From Dyella marensis (GTDB lineage Bacteria; Pseudomonadota; Gammaproteobacteria; Xanthomonadales; Rhodanobacteraceae), in contig NZ_FONH01000004.1 of assembly GCF_900112865.1 (NCBI RefSeq), positions 79,112 through 143,111 of the forward strand: DNA of 64,000 nucleotides, in the 5' to 3' direction. Below are positions 8,333-17,602 of this stretch, in pieces; the stretch's first letter is position 1; every line of letters starts with the position of its first letter. Under the pieces are notes generated by a model that saw only the letters and a list, made by a program, of their open reading frames with translations, searched no databases and was not told the origin of the DNA. The position numbers were made by a program, and so were the translations under genes.

Positions 8333-9715
8333 ATGTTCGAGTCGCTCAGCCAACGCCTCTCCGCCACCGTCAACCGCCTGCGCGGCCGCGGCCGCCTGAC
8401 CGAGGAGAACATCCGCGAGGCGCTGCGCGAAGTGCGCATCGCCCTGCTGGAGGCCGACGTGGCCCTGCCGGTGGTGCAGGCGCTGATCGAGCGCGTGAAG
8501 GTGCGCGCGGTCGGGCAGGAAGTGCTCAAGAGCCTCAGCCCCGGCCAGGCCCTGGTCAAAGTGGTCAGCGACGAGCTGACCGCGGTGATGGGCACCGCCA
8601 ACACCGAACTGAACCTGGCGCAGCAGCCGCCGGCGGTGGTGCTGATGGCCGGCCTGCAGGGCGCGGGCAAGACCACCACCGTGGCCAAGCTGGCGCGCTT
8701 CCTCACCGAGCGCAAGAAAAAGAAAGTGATGGTGGTCAGCTGCGACGTCTACCGTCCGGCCGCCATCGAGCAGCTGCGCACGCTGGCCGAGCAGGTCGGG
8801 GTGAAGTTCTTCCCCTCGGAGTCGGGCCAGGACCCGGTCGACATCGCCAGGAACGCCATCGCCGCCGCGCGCCGCGAAGTGGTCGACGTGCTGCTGGTCG
8901 ACACCGCCGGCCGCCTGCACGTGGACCAGGCGATGATGGCCGAGATCAAGGCGCTGCATGCCGCGATCACCCCGGTCGAAACCCTGTTCGTGGTCGATTC
9001 CATGACCGGCCAGGACGCGGCCAACACCGCCAAGGCCTTCGCCGAGGCGCTGCCGCTCACCGGCGTGGTGCTGACCAAGACCGACGGCGACGCCCGTGGC
9101 GGCGCCGCGCTGTCGGTGCGCTACGTCACCGGCCGCCCGATCAAGTTCCTCGGCGCCGGCGAGAAGACCGACGCGCTCGAGCCGTTCCATCCGGACCGCG
9201 TGGCGCAGCGCATCCTCGGCATGGGCGACGTGCTGTCGCTGGTCGAGGAGGTCGAGCGCAAGGTCGACCAGGAGAAGGCGCAGAAGCTCGCCGAGAAGGT
9301 CATCAAGGGCAAGCGCTTCGATCTCAACGACATGCGCGACCAGCTCGAGCAGATGTCCAACATGGGCGGCCTGGCCGGCCTGATGGACAAGCTGCCCGGC
9401 GTGTCCAATCTGCCGGACAACGTGAAGTCCAAGGTCAACGACGGCGAGATCAAGCGCATGGTGGCCATCATCAACTCGATGACCAAGAAAGAGCGTCGCC
9501 ATCCCGACCTGCTGAACGGCTCGCGCCGCGCCCGCGTGGCGCGCGGTTCCGGCACCCAGCCGGCCGATGTCAACCGCCTGCTCAAGCAGTACATGCAGAT
9601 GGAGAAGATGATGTCCAAGCTCTCCAAGGGCGGCTCGAAGGGCCTGCTGCGCCAGATGCGCGGCGCCATGAAGGGCATGGGCGGCATGGGCGGCGGCTTG
9701 CCGCCCATGCGCTGA
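8333..9715 (+). CDS. ffh: Signal recognition particle protein Ffh
   Basis: 460 residues from the ATG at 8333. N domain residues 1-90 (MFESLSQRLSATVNRLRGRG), then the SRP GTPase G domain: G1 GLQGAGKTTT near residues 106-115, DTAGRL (G3), and TKTDGDARGGAAL (G4). The C-terminal M domain has NMGGLAGLMDKLPG and a methionine-rich end (MEKMMSKL, MKGMGGMGGG) that binds signal peptides and 4.5S RNA. Ffh targets inner membrane proteins to FtsY and SecYEG. A TATACT sequence at 8298-8303 is a plausible -10 box. Divergent from the CcsA-like gene. Confidence 0.98.
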   Translation: MFESLSQRLSATVNRLRGRGRLTEENIREALREVRIALLEADVALPVVQALIERVKVRAVGQEVLKSLSPGQALVKVVSDELTAVMGTANTELNLAQQPPAVVLMAGLQGAGKTTTVAKLARFLTERKKKKVMVVSCDVYRPAAIEQLRTLAEQVGVKFFPSESGQDPVDIARNAIAAARREVVDVLLVDTAGRLHVDQAMMAEIKALHAAITPVETLFVVDSMTGQDAANTAKAFAEALPLTGVVLTKTDGDARGGAALSVRYVTGRPIKFLGAGEKTDALEPFHPDRVAQRILGMGDVLSLVEEVERKVDQEKAQKLAEKVIKGKRFDLNDMRDQLEQMSNMGGLAGLMDKLPGVSNLPDNVKSKVNDGEIKRMVAIINSMTKKERRHPDLLNGSRRARVARGSGTQPADVNRLLKQYMQMEKMMSKLSKGGSKGLLRQMRGAMKGMGGMGGGLPPMR

Positions 9716-9732
9716 GAACCCAGGAAATCGCC

Positions 9733-9810
9733 GGGGAGCGGGGTAACGGGCTGTTTTTTCGCCCGCTTTTGCTGCTCCCTATTCCCTTTTTTTCGTTCCT
9801 TCCCTAAAAT
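9733..9810. repeat. Degenerate GGGAATAG-type repeat with weak terminator and -10 box, ffh-rpsP spacer
   Basis: GGGGAGCGGGG at the left and GCTGCTCCCTATTCCC at the right (to 9786) resemble the repeat at 1639-1722. Inside it, CGGGC (9747-9751) pairs with GCCCG (9761-9765), followed by CTTTT, a weak terminator for ffh. TAAAAT at 9805-9810, with TTCCCT 17 bases before it, may be the rpsP promoter; the -35 match is poor. Confidence 0.45.
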
Positions 9811-9878
9811 GCCGCGTTTACCGCGCCCGTGCTCGGGCGTGCTGCCGGTGCGGCCGGCGCCTCTGGAGCTTTTTATTT

Positions 9879-10133
9879 ATGGTCAAGATTCGTCTTTCGC
9901 GCGGCGGCGCCAAGGGCCGTCCGTTCTACCACGTCATCGTCACGGACTCGCGCAGCGCGCGCGACGGCCGCAACATCGAGAACGTGGGTTTCTACAACCC
10001 GGTCGCCTCGGGCAAGGACAAGCGCCTTGAGCTGAACGTCGTGCGCATCCAGGAATGGGTGTCCAAGGGCGCCCAGCTGAGCGACAAGGTCGCCTCCCTG
10101 GTGAAGGAAGCCGGCAAGCAGCAGGCTGCCTGA
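9879..10133 (+). CDS. rpsP: 30S ribosomal protein S16
   Basis: 84 residues, normal length. The S16 signature [21 protein letters not shown] is followed by [20 protein letters not shown]16 binds 16S rRNA helices h15/h17 and is needed for 30S assembly. First gene of the conserved rpsP-rimM-trmD-rplS operon; its stop codon lies two bases before the rimM start. Confidence 0.98.
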   Translation: MVKIRLSRGGAKGRPFYHVIVTDSRSARDGRNIENVGFYNPVASGKDKRLELNVVRIQEWVSKGAQLSDKVASLVKEAGKQQAA

Positions 10134-10135
10134 GT

Positions 10136-10651
10136 ATGACCGCAGCCGGCCGGCGCGTCCTGGTAGGACGCATCGTCGGGCTGTACGGAGTGCAGGGCTG
10201 GCTCAAGATCGAATCCTGGACCGAGCCCCGCACCCAGATTTTCCGCTACCAGCCCTGGCTGCTCATCACGGCGCCGGGTGAGGTAAAGGAACTGCACGGG
10301 GTCAAGGGGCGTCCGCAGGGCAAGGGCCTGGTGGCCTATTTTCCCGGCATCGACGACCGCGACACGGCGACAGCACTGATCGGGCAGGACATCTACGTCC
10401 CTCGCGAACAGCTGCCGCCTCCCGGCAAGGACGAGTACTACTGGGTCGATCTCGAGGGCATCGAGGTCGTCACCACGGAAAACGTAGTCCTGGGGCGGGT
10501 CAGTCACCTGTTCGCCACCGGAGCCAACGATGTCGTGGTGGTGAGGGACGGCGAGCGCGAGCGGCTGATTCCCTTCGTCCAGGGTTCTTACGTGCGTTCG
10601 GTGGACCTGTCCGGCGGACGCATGGTGGTGGACTGGGATCCTGAATTCTGA
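10136..10651 (+). CDS. rimM: Ribosome maturation factor RimM
   Basis: 171 residues from the ATG at 10136. The N-terminal RimM beta-barrel begins [25 protein letters not shown] (canonical VGRI-GxhGhkG pattern), and the C-terminal PRC-barrel domain has [25 protein letters not shown] and [20 protein letters not shown]. RimM binds S19 and assists 30S head maturation. The start two bases after rpsP suggests translational coupling. trmD follows after 33 bases. Confidence 0.97.
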   Translation: MTAAGRRVLVGRIVGLYGVQGWLKIESWTEPRTQIFRYQPWLLITAPGEVKELHGVKGRPQGKGLVAYFPGIDDRDTATALIGQDIYVPREQLPPPGKDEYYWVDLEGIEVVTTENVVLGRVSHLFATGANDVVVVRDGERERLIPFVQGSYVRSVDLSGGRMVVDWDPEF

Positions 10652-10684
10652 CGGCGGTTCCGCCGCAGCTGGAGTTTGAGGGTC

Positions 10685-11464
10685 ATGCGCTTCGACGTCG
10701 TCACGCTGTTTCCCGACTTCGTGCGCCAGTGCGCCGCCGTCGGTGTCGTCGGGCGCGCTCAGCAGCGCGAGCTGCTCCAGGTGGAAACCTGGAATCCGCG
10801 CGACTACGCCACCGACAACTATCGCACCGTGGACGGCCGCACCTGCGGCGGCGGACCCGGGATGGTGATGCTGATCGATCCCCTGCGTGCGGCCCTCAAG
10901 GCCATGCGCGAGGCCGCGGCAGAACCGGTGCACGTGATTTACCTCAGCCCGCAAGGTGCGCGGCTGACGCAGGGCAGGGTGGAAGCGCTGGCGAAGCTGC
11001 CGCGCATCGGCCTGCTCTGTGGACGTTACGAAGGTGTGGACGAGCGCCTGCTTGCGCACGAGGTCGACGAAGAACTCTCGATCGGCGACTATGTGCTGTC
11101 AGGCGGCGAGCTGGGCGCGGCGGTGATCATCGATGCCGTCGGCCGCTTGCAGGAAGGGGCGCTCAACGACGCGCAGTCGGCGCAGCAGGATTCGTTCTCG
11201 GACGGATTGCTGGATTGCCCGCACTACGCGAAGCCGGTGCGCCACGCACTGGGTGACGTGCCGGAGGTGCTGTTGTCCGGCGACCACGCGGCGATCCGCC
11301 GCTGGCGCCTGAAGCAGGCCCTGGGACGGACCTGGCTGCGACGTCCGGACCTTTTGGTGCAACGCGCGCTGGATAAGGAATCCCGCGCGCTGTTGGAAGA
11401 ATTCCGCCGTGAATACGCTCAATCCGAGCGCGAGCGGCTAGCTAACGATGCGGCCGAGCAGTAA
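10685..11464 (+). CDS. trmD: tRNA (guanine37-N1)-methyltransferase TrmD
   Basis: 259 residues from the ATG at 10685 ([12 protein letters not shown]); GGAG at 10671-10674 is the likely ribosome binding site. SPOUT-class methyltransferase with the deep trefoil knot: CGGGPGMVM near residue 54, [13 protein letters not shown], and the cofactor-binding [21 protein letters not shown] loop. It puts m1G at position 37 of tRNAs reading CUN, CCN and CGG codons and so prevents +1 frameshifting. Third gene of the rpsP operon. Confidence 0.98.
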   Translation: MRFDVVTLFPDFVRQCAAVGVVGRAQQRELLQVETWNPRDYATDNYRTVDGRTCGGGPGMVMLIDPLRAALKAMREAAAEPVHVIYLSPQGARLTQGRVEALAKLPRIGLLCGRYEGVDERLLAHEVDEELSIGDYVLSGGELGAAVIIDAVGRLQEGALNDAQSAQQDSFSDGLLDCPHYAKPVRHALGDVPEVLLSGDHAAIRRWRLKQALGRTWLRRPDLLVQRALDKESRALLEEFRREYAQSERERLANDAAEQ

Positions 11465-11495
11465 CCGCAGCCATTGAAATCAGATAGGTGTTGCC

Positions 11496-11882
11496 ATGAA
11501 CAAGATCATCGAACAGTTCGAAGCCGAGCAGATCACCCGCCAGCTGCCGGAGTTCGGCCCTGGTGACACCGTGGTCGTCAACGTCAAGGTGAAGGAAGGC
11601 AATCGCGAGCGCGTGCAGGCCTTCGAGGGCGTGGTCATCGCCAAGCGCAGCCGCGGCCTGAACTCCGCCTTCACCGTGCGCAAGATCTCGCACGGCACCG
11701 GCGTGGAGCGCGTGTTCCAGTCGCACAGCGCGGCCATCGAGTCGGTGCAGGTGAAGCGCAAGGGCAAGGTGCGTGGCGCCAAGCTCTATTACCTGCGTGG
11801 CCTGGAAGGCAAGGCCGCCCGCATCAAGGAAGACGTCGCCGCCGCCGCCAAGGCGAAGGCCGGCGCTGCCGCCGCCGAGTAA
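11496..11882 (+). CDS. rplS: 50S ribosomal protein L19
   Basis: 128 residues. L19 signature is clear: [55 protein letters not shown] (shown in parts), and [22 protein letters not shown]. The last 20 residues are an Ala/Lys-rich tail. L19 lies at the subunit interface (bridges B6/B8). Last gene of rpsP-rimM-trmD-rplS; a strong bidirectional terminator follows 23 bases after the stop. Confidence 0.97.
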   Translation: MNKIIEQFEAEQITRQLPEFGPGDTVVVNVKVKEGNRERVQAFEGVVIAKRSRGLNSAFTVRKISHGTGVERVFQSHSAAIESVQVKRKGKVRGAKLYYLRGLEGKAARIKEDVAAAAKAKAGAAAAE

Positions 11883-11905
11883 TTCCGGCTCCGGTTCTGC
11901 ATATG

Positions 11906-11944
11906 AAAACCCCGCGGATGCCTGGCGTCCGCGGGGTTTTTTAT
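11906..11944. terminator. Bidirectional terminator between rplS and the FimX-like gene
   Basis: AAAACCCCGCGGA (11906-11918) pairs with TCCGCGGGGTTTT (11928-11940), with further T residues after it on the plus strand and an A run before it that works as a T run on the minus strand. It lies between convergent genes and can serve both. Confidence 0.9.
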
Positions 11945-11987
11945 TGCGCGCCGCCGGCATGGCCGGCGGTGCCCGGTATGTCGTGGC

Positions 11988-14039
11988 TTACGGGGTGATC
12001 GCCAGCCGCTGCGGCTCCTGCAGGAAGTTGCCCTGCACGAAGTCCACGCCGCAGGCGAACAGCAGCGAGGTGCTGGCGGCATCCTCCACCCATTCGGCGA
12101 TGGTCAGCCGCTTGATCTCGCGCGCCTGGCGGCACAGCTCGGCCACTTTCTTCTGGCTGTCCGGCTGCTGCGGCAGGCTGGACATGTAGCTGCGGTCGAT
12201 CTTCAGATAGTCCGCGTCGATATGCGTGAGCAGCTGGAACGAGTTGAGGCCCGAGCCGAACTGTTCCAGCGCGAACTGCCCGCCCAGCTGGCGCCAGGCC
12301 CGCACGAACACCTGGGCGGGGCGCAGCGAGGTGACCACCTTGCTCTCGGTCATTTCCAGCACGATCTTGCCGTGCTTGAGGTTGGCCTGCTTCAGCCGCG
12401 CCGTCAGCCAGGGAATCAGCTGCTCGTCGTGCAGCGAGCCGGCGGTGAGCTTGACGAAGAAAGTGGTCGGCGAGGCCAGCCGCTCGCGCGAGCTCAGCGC
12501 CTGGATCGCCTGATTCACCACCCAGCGGTCGATCGCGGGCGTGAGGTTGTATTTCTCGGCGATCGGCATGAAGAAGCCGGGCAGCACCTCGCCCTGCGGA
12601 CCGTTGAGGCGCAGCAGGATTTCCGAGAACTCGCCCTCGGCGTCCTGCAGGCTGATGATGTGCTGGTGGTACAGCACGAACTCGTCCTGGCTCAGCGCCT
12701 GCTTCAGCTGGCCCAGCCAGTAGCGCTCGCGCTCGGCGTCGGCTTTCTCGCGTGCCGCCGGGTCGTGCAGGTCGTAGCGGTTGCCGCCCAGGCTCTGCGC
12801 ATTGCGCAGCGACTGCCCGGCCTGCTCCAGCAGCAGTTCGGTATTGGCGTTCTTCTCGCCCAGCAGGCTGCCGCCGATGCTGGTGGTGACGGTGAGCGAG
12901 CGCGAGCCGACGTCGAAGATCTCGTTGGCCACCGCCTGCTGCAGGCCGGCGATCCATTCCTTGATGCCGTCGTCGTTGCGCGAATGCAGGATCACACCGA
13001 CCGTGTGCTCGGCCAGCAGGCCGGCGGTGTCCTCCAGGCCGAGCAGGGCGTTGATGCGGGCGGCGAAGGCGGCCAGCAGCTCGTCCGCCTTGCCCAGGCC
13101 GATACCCGAAACGATCGCCTGCCAGTTGTCCGGCTCGATCAGCAGCAGCGACTGGCCCTTGGTGCCTTCGGTGGCGGCAGCCACGGCCTGGTCGATGCAT
13201 TCGAGCATGCGCGCGCGGTTGAACAGGCCGGTGACCGGGTCGCGTTGCAGCTGCTCGAGCACCGACGGATCGACCTGCTGCCGGCGGAACACGATCTGGA
13301 CGCAGGGCTCGCCCTCGAAGGTGGCGTGGGCGAATTCGACCATGGCCTTGAAGGTGCTGGCATCGGCGCGGCGCGCCTGCAGCTCCATCGGACCGGAGGG
13401 CTTCTCGCCGCGCGACAGGCTCTTGAGCGTGGCCTTGAAATCCTCGGCCTGGGTCGAACCGATCATGTCCAGCACGGGCAGGCCGAGCAGGTCGTCGAAT
13501 TCGGCGTAGCCGAAGGTGTCGAGGTAGGCCTGGTTGGCGCGCACGTGCATGCCTTCATGCACATAGGCGATGGCGTCGGTGGAGGAATCCAGCAGCGCAT
13601 CGCAGCGGCGCTCGGATTCGCGCAGCGCGGTCTCCAGGCGGCGCAGCTGGCGGCGCGTGTTGAGCGCCTCGAACTCGCGCTGCACCACCGCCAGCAGCTG
13701 CTTGGGCTGCGGGCGCAGTGCGATGGCGCGCACGCCGTTGATGAAGAAATCCGACACGATGGTGTTGTCCACCTGCGGCACCACCGCGATCACCGACAGA
13801 TCGCGCCCGTTGGCGTCCAGCTGGTGCAGCAGGTCCGGCAGCGTGACGGTGCCGACCGCGGGATCGTAGAGCACCACGTCCGGCCCCAGGTCGTCCAGCG
13901 CGGCCTGCACCTGCTCGGCATTGGTGGCGCGCGCGGGGCGGACGGCAATGCCGTTGTTGCGCAGGAGGCTGACGATCTGTTCCGCGTCTTCGACCGATTT
14001 CTCGATGAAAAGAATCTTGATGACCGAGTCTGTCTTCAT
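11988..14039 (-). CDS. FimX-like degenerate REC-PAS-GGDEF-EAL protein
   Basis: 683 residues from the ATG at 14039 (MKTDSVIKILFIEKS); an in-frame ATG at 14093 would add 18 residues, and neither has a strong ribosome binding site. Order: receiver-like domain (1-125, no clear phospho-acceptor pattern), PAS (about 150-260), GGDEF-like (270-420) and EAL-like (435-680). The GGDEF motif is replaced by AEHTVGV, and EAL by EILLRL, matching the degenerate EVL of Pseudomonas and Xanthomonas FimX. So it is probably a c-di-GMP receptor rather than a synthase or phosphodiesterase. FimX proteins act with PilZ and PilB at the pole in type IV pilus assembly. No pil gene is adjacent. A different tandem-domain receptor is possible. 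Confidence 0.75.
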   Translation of the reverse strand: MKTDSVIKILFIEKSVEDAEQIVSLLRNNGIAVRPARATNAEQVQAALDDLGPDVVLYDPAVGTVTLPDLLHQLDANGRDLSVIAVVPQVDNTIVSDFFINGVRAIALRPQPKQLLAVVQREFEALNTRRQLRRLETALRESERRCDALLDSSTDAIAYVHEGMHVRANQAYLDTFGYAEFDDLLGLPVLDMIGSTQAEDFKATLKSLSRGEKPSGPMELQARRADASTFKAMVEFAHATFEGEPCVQIVFRRQQVDPSVLEQLQRDPVTGLFNRARMLECIDQAVAAATEGTKGQSLLLIEPDNWQAIVSGIGLGKADELLAAFAARINALLGLEDTAGLLAEHTVGVILHSRNDDGIKEWIAGLQQAVANEIFDVGSRSLTVTTSIGGSLLGEKNANTELLLEQAGQSLRNAQSLGGNRYDLHDPAAREKADAERERYWLGQLKQALSQDEFVLYHQHIISLQDAEGEFSEILLRLNGPQGEVLPGFFMPIAEKYNLTPAIDRWVVNQAIQALSSRERLASPTTFFVKLTAGSLHDEQLIPWLTARLKQANLKHGKIVLEMTESKVVTSLRPAQVFVRAWRQLGGQFALEQFGSGLNSFQLLTHIDADYLKIDRSYMSSLPQQPDSQKKVAELCRQAREIKRLTIAEWVEDAASTSLLFACGVDFVQGNFLQEPQRLAITP

Positions 14040-14181
14040 TGGCACGTCGTGCTGTCCATGGGCGCCCGAGCTGTCGATGGGACTGACCGGCATGGCGCCA
14101 GCCGGCAGCGCTTGGTTTTAACGGATTCGCGTGACAACCGCCAGCGAAAAAGTCCTAGAGGTGACGCGGCGCGCACTCATT

Positions 14182-15192
14182 TCAGACAGGGCGCTTGGAA
14201 GCGTCCCCTTCCATCTCGCGCACCAGCTTCGGCACCAGGTACCCCGGCAGCCGGCCGCGGATCGCCTCGACCAGGGCCCGGGCCCGCGCGTCGTCCACTT
14301 CGAAATGCGCCGAGCCCTGCACGCGGTCCAGCTGGTGCAGGTAGTAGGGCAGCACGCCGGCGGCGAACAGGCGCTCCGAGAGCTCGCTGAGCGTATCGGC
14401 ATCGTCGTTGATGTTCTTGAGCAGCACCGACTGGTTGAGCAGGGTGGCGCCGGCCTCGCGCAGGCGCCGGCAGGCGTCGTCGACGGCGGCGTCGAACTCG
14501 TTGGCGTGGTTGGCGTGCAGCACCACCACCTTCTGCAGCGGCAGCGCGGCGAACCAGGCCAGGAAGGCCGCGTCGATGCGCTCGGGCAGCACCACCGGCA
14601 GGCGGGTGTGGATGCGCAGGCGCGTGACCTGGGGCAGCGCGGCCAGGCCGCGGCTCAGTTCTTCCAGCTTGGGCGTGGCCAGCGACAGCGGATCGCCGCC
14701 GGAGAGGATCAGCTCGGCGATCGAGGCGTCCTGGCGCAGGTGGTCCAGCGCCTTGCGCCATTGCCCGGCCGCGGCCATCTCCTCGCCGTAGGGGAAATGG
14801 CGGCGGAAGCAATAGCGACAGTTGACCGCGCAACTGCCGCTGGCGATCAGCAGGGCGCGGCCCTCGTACTTGTGCAGCAGGCCCTGGGCCTCGCGCGCGG
14901 CCAGGTCGCCGACCGGATCGGCGACGTAGCCGGGCGCTTGTTCCAGCTCGGCCAGCTGGGGCAGCACCTGCAGCAGCAGCGGGTCGTCGGGATCGCCCGG
15001 CCGCATGCGCGCCGCGAAGCCGCGCGGGACACGCAGGGCGAAGCCGGCATCGCCCGGCGGCAGGCGTCCGGCCAGGTGCCCCAGCTGCACGGTCCGCAGC
15101 AGTTCGCCGGCGTCGGTGATCGACGCGCGCCACAGCTCGCGCCAGTCGGCAGCGGGCGGCAATAGGCGGGCGGCGGGGCTTGCGGTTATCAT
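14182..15192 (-). CDS. epmB: EF-P beta-lysylation radical SAM aminomutase
   Basis: 336 residues, lysine 2,3-aminomutase family, the usual length of YjeK/EpmB. The radical SAM cluster motif is C121-x3-C125-x2-C128 (CAVNCRYCF), followed by RRHFPYGEE and SGGDPLS. The C-terminal segment VLPYYLHQLDRVQGSAHF with HLD positions the PLP and substrate. EpmB turns (S)-alpha-lysine into (R)-beta-lysine, which EpmA attaches to EF-P. It is divergent from efp with 84 bases between start codons, as in E. coli; epmA is not in this window. Confidence 0.95.
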   Translation of the reverse strand: MITASPAARLLPPAADWRELWRASITDAGELLRTVQLGHLAGRLPPGDAGFALRVPRGFAARMRPGDPDDPLLLQVLPQLAELEQAPGYVADPVGDLAAREAQGLLHKYEGRALLIASGSCAVNCRYCFRRHFPYGEEMAAAGQWRKALDHLRQDASIAELILSGGDPLSLATPKLEELSRGLAALPQVTRLRIHTRLPVVLPERIDAAFLAWFAALPLQKVVVLHANHANEFDAAVDDACRRLREAGATLLNQSVLLKNINDDADTLSELSERLFAAGVLPYYLHQLDRVQGSAHFEVDDARARALVEAIRGRLPGYLVPKLVREMEGDASKRPV

Positions 15193-15276
15193 GTCGGGCC
15201 TTGATCGGGCCTGAGGGCCCGGACGATCCCCTATTGTAGCCGCCCCCGGGCGGTGTCACCTCTGGAGCACGAGCGC

Positions 15277-15846
15277 ATGGCCACCGTCGGTCTCAACGAC
15301 GTCAAGAAGGGTATGAAGATCCTTCACAACAACGACCCGTGGGTCATCACCGACGCGGACTTCATCAAGCCCGGCAAGGGCCAGGCCTTCACCCGCATCT
15401 TCATCCGCAACCTGAAGAACGGCCGCACCACCGAGCAGACCATGAAGTCCAGCGACAGCTTCGAGGTCGCCGACGTGGTCGACACCGACATGCAGTACCT
15501 GTACTCCGACGGCGAGTACTGGCACTTCATGCAGCAGGAGAGCTTCGAGCAGCACCAGGCTGGCAAGGTGGGCGTCGGCGACGCCGCCAAGTGGCTGAAG
15601 GGCGAGGAGGAGTGCGTGGTGACCCTGTTCAACGGCGAGATCATCGTGGTGCAGCCGCCGAACTTCGTCGAGCTGAAGATCACCGAGACCGACCCGGGCC
15701 TGCGCGGCGACACCTCCGGCGGCGGCGGCAAGCCGGCCACGCTGGAAACCGGCGCCGTGGTGCGCGTGCCGCTGTTCGTCACCACCGACGAAGTGATCAA
15801 GGTCGACACCCGCACGGGCGAATACGTCAGCCGCGTCGGTAAATAA
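15277..15846 (+). CDS. efp: Elongation factor P
   Basis: 189 residues from the ATG at 15277 (CTGGAG 9 bases upstream). Three beta-barrel domains of EF-P: KOW-like N-terminal domain with the loop [10 protein letters not shown], in which K34 is the residue beta-lysylated in E. coli; OB domain around [17 protein letters not shown]; and the C-terminal domain ending [27 protein letters not shown] rescues ribosomes stalled on polyproline. K34 and the neighbouring epmB indicate the beta-lysine branch rather than the EarP/arginine-rhamnosylation branch. An EF-P paralogue (EfpL) is at 48620. A terminator follows. Confidence 0.98.
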   Translation: MATVGLNDVKKGMKILHNNDPWVITDADFIKPGKGQAFTRIFIRNLKNGRTTEQTMKSSDSFEVADVVDTDMQYLYSDGEYWHFMQQESFEQHQAGKVGVGDAAKWLKGEEECVVTLFNGEIIVVQPPNFVELKITETDPGLRGDTSGGGGKPATLETGAVVRVPLFVTTDEVIKVDTRTGEYVSRVGK

Positions 15847-15864
15847 TCGCCGCGGCGACATCGA

Positions 15865-15902
15865 ACGGCACGGCAGCCTCACGGACGCCGTGCCGTTTTT
15901 TT
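15865..15902 (+). terminator. Rho-independent terminator after efp
   Basis: ACGGCACGGC (15865-15874) pairs with GCCGTGCCGT (15887-15896), followed by a run of seven T residues. It ends efp 19 bases after the stop codon. Confidence 0.9.
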
Positions 15903-15939
15903 ATAGCTGTTCTCTGGAATCGAACCGGCGAGGTAACGC

Positions 15940-17280
15940 ATGAGTCCCGGCAGCACTGTCATTGACCTTCTGATCGAAGCGCGCTGGGTCGTCCCCGTCG
16001 AGCCGCATGCCGTGGTGCTGGAAAACCACGCGGTGGCGGTGGACCAGGGCGTCATCGTCGCGCTGCTGCCGATCGCCGAGGCGCGCGCCGCCTACGCACC
16101 GCGCGAGCGCATCGAGCTGGGCGAGCACGCGCTGATCCCCGGCCTGGTCAACACGCATACGCACAACCCGATGACCCTGCTGCGCGGGCTGGCCGACGAC
16201 CTGCCGCTGATGGTGTGGCTGCAGCAGCACATCTGGCCGGTCGAGGGCCAGGTGATCGGACCGGAATTCGTGCGCGACGGCGTGGAGCTGGCGGTGGCCG
16301 AGATGCTGCGCGGCGGTACCACCTGCGCCAACGAAAACTATTTCTTCCCCGACGTGATCGGCGCCACCTATCGCCGCCTCGGCTTCCGCGCCACGGTGGG
16401 CCTGCCGGTGATCGAGTTTCCCACCGCCTGGGCCAAGAGCCAGGACGAATACTTCGAGCGCGCGACCGAAGTGCACGACAGCTTCCGCGGCGACGCGCTG
16501 ATCGCCACGGCGTTTGCGCCGCATGCGCCATACACGGTGTCCGACCAGAGCTTCGAGCGCATCCGCGTGCTGGCCGACCAGCTCGACATCCCGGTCCATC
16601 TGCACACGCACGAGACCGCGCACGAGGTGGAGGAAGAAAAGCGCAAGAGCGGCCTGCGCCCGTTCCAGCGCCTGCAGCAGCTGGGCCTGGTCAACGACCG
16701 CCTGATCGCCGTGCACATGACCCAGCTGACCGACGGCGAGATCGCCGCCTGCGCCGAGACCGGCGTGTCGGTGGTGCATTGCCCGGAATCCAACCTCAAG
16801 CTCGCCTCCGGCTTCTGCCCGGCCGAGAAGCTGCGCCTGGCCGGCGTCAACGTGGCGATCGGCACCGACGGCTGCGCCTCCAACAACGACCTGGACATGT
16901 TCGGCGAGATGCGCACCGCGGCCATGCTGGCCAAGGCGGTGTCCAACGACGCCGCCGCGTTCGATGCGGCCTATGCGCTGCGCGCGGCCACGCTCAACGG
17001 CGCCAGGGCGATGGGGCTGGAAGGGAAGATCGGCTCGATCGAGCGCGGCAAGCAGGCCGACCTGGCCGCGGTGCGGCTGTCGGACCTGGAAACCCAGCCG
17101 CTGTTCCACGTCGCCTCGCAGCTGGTCTACGCCACCGGCCGGCACCAGGTGACCGACGTGTGGATCGCCGGCCGGCGCAAGCTGGCCGACCGCATCCTGG
17201 TCGACATGGACGTGGACGGCATCCGCGCCCGCACCCATGCCTGGCGCGACCGCATCGCGGCGATCGACGCCCATGGCTGA
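15940..17280 (+). CDS. MtaD-like amidohydrolase (TRZ/ATZ family: 5'-methylthioadenosine/S-adenosylhomocysteine deaminase)
   Basis: 446 residues, amidohydrolase superfamily. Metal ligands are visible: H73 and H75 in LVNTHTHNP, a histidine in PVHLHTHETAHEV, and the Asp in AIGTDGCASNNDLDMFGEM. The PNTHTHxPM-RGxxDDLPL-W and NDLDM patterns are those of MtaD-type deaminases. Proteins of this type precede ubiG in Pseudomonas and Xanthomonas. It probably deaminates methylthioadenosine or a similar purine in salvage; the exact substrate is inference. GAGG precedes the ATG by about 7 bases. The stop overlaps the start of the YciI gene by 8 bases, starting a five-gene run that continues through ubiG. 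Confidence 0.85.
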   Translation: MSPGSTVIDLLIEARWVVPVEPHAVVLENHAVAVDQGVIVALLPIAEARAAYAPRERIELGEHALIPGLVNTHTHNPMTLLRGLADDLPLMVWLQQHIWPVEGQVIGPEFVRDGVELAVAEMLRGGTTCANENYFFPDVIGATYRRLGFRATVGLPVIEFPTAWAKSQDEYFERATEVHDSFRGDALIATAFAPHAPYTVSDQSFERIRVLADQLDIPVHLHTHETAHEVEEEKRKSGLRPFQRLQQLGLVNDRLIAVHMTQLTDGEIAACAETGVSVVHCPESNLKLASGFCPAEKLRLAGVNVAIGTDGCASNNDLDMFGEMRTAAMLAKAVSNDAAAFDAAYALRAATLNGARAMGLEGKIGSIERGKQADLAAVRLSDLETQPLFHVASQLVYATGRHQVTDVWIAGRRKLADRILVDMDVDGIRARTHAWRDRIAAIDAHG

Positions 17281-17545
17281 GGCGTCATCCCTGCAGCGCT
17301 ATCTGGTGCTGGTCATGCGCAATGCCGGCTTCGACCCGGCGGCGGTGCAGCCGCACCGGGACTTCCTGGAAGGCCTGCGCGCCGGCGGCCGGCTGGAACT
17401 GTCCGGCGGCTTCGCCGACGGCAGCGGCGGCGCCTACCTGCTGTTTGCCGAGAACCTGGAGCGGGCCATGGCTACGGTCCATGCGGATCCGGCCTATATC
17501 AGCGGCGGGTGGGATTTCACCGTTCACGAGTGGCACGCGCGTTAA
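17273..17545 (+). CDS. YciI family protein
   Basis: 90 residues from the ATG at 17273, which overlaps the last codons of the deaminase gene. A small ferredoxin-like alpha/beta protein of the YCII family: RYLVLVMRNAGFD at the start, HRDFLEGLRAGGRLELSGGFADGSGGAYLLFA in the middle, and a C-terminal DPAYISGGWDFTVHEW. YCII proteins have a conserved His/Asp pair and are suspected small-molecule lyases or dehalogenases, but few have a known reaction. Function here is unknown. Translational coupling to the deaminase suggests a related task. Confidence 0.8.
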   Translation: MAEASSLQRYLVLVMRNAGFDPAAVQPHRDFLEGLRAGGRLELSGGFADGSGGAYLLFAENLERAMATVHADPAYISGGWDFTVHEWHAR

Positions 17546-17602
17546 GCTACGGCCTCCCCGAGCAAGCCCCGCCCCCAGGTAAGTCCCCCAGAGGTATCCC
17601 TC

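Noticed and set aside
11988..14039. Active diguanylate cyclase or phosphodiesterase
   Set aside because: Both GGDEF and EAL signature residues are replaced.
12222..14390. 722-codon open frame on the plus strand across the FimX-like gene and part of epmB
   Set aside because: Shadow of two well-supported minus-strand genes; composition rich in Arg, Gln, His without motifs.
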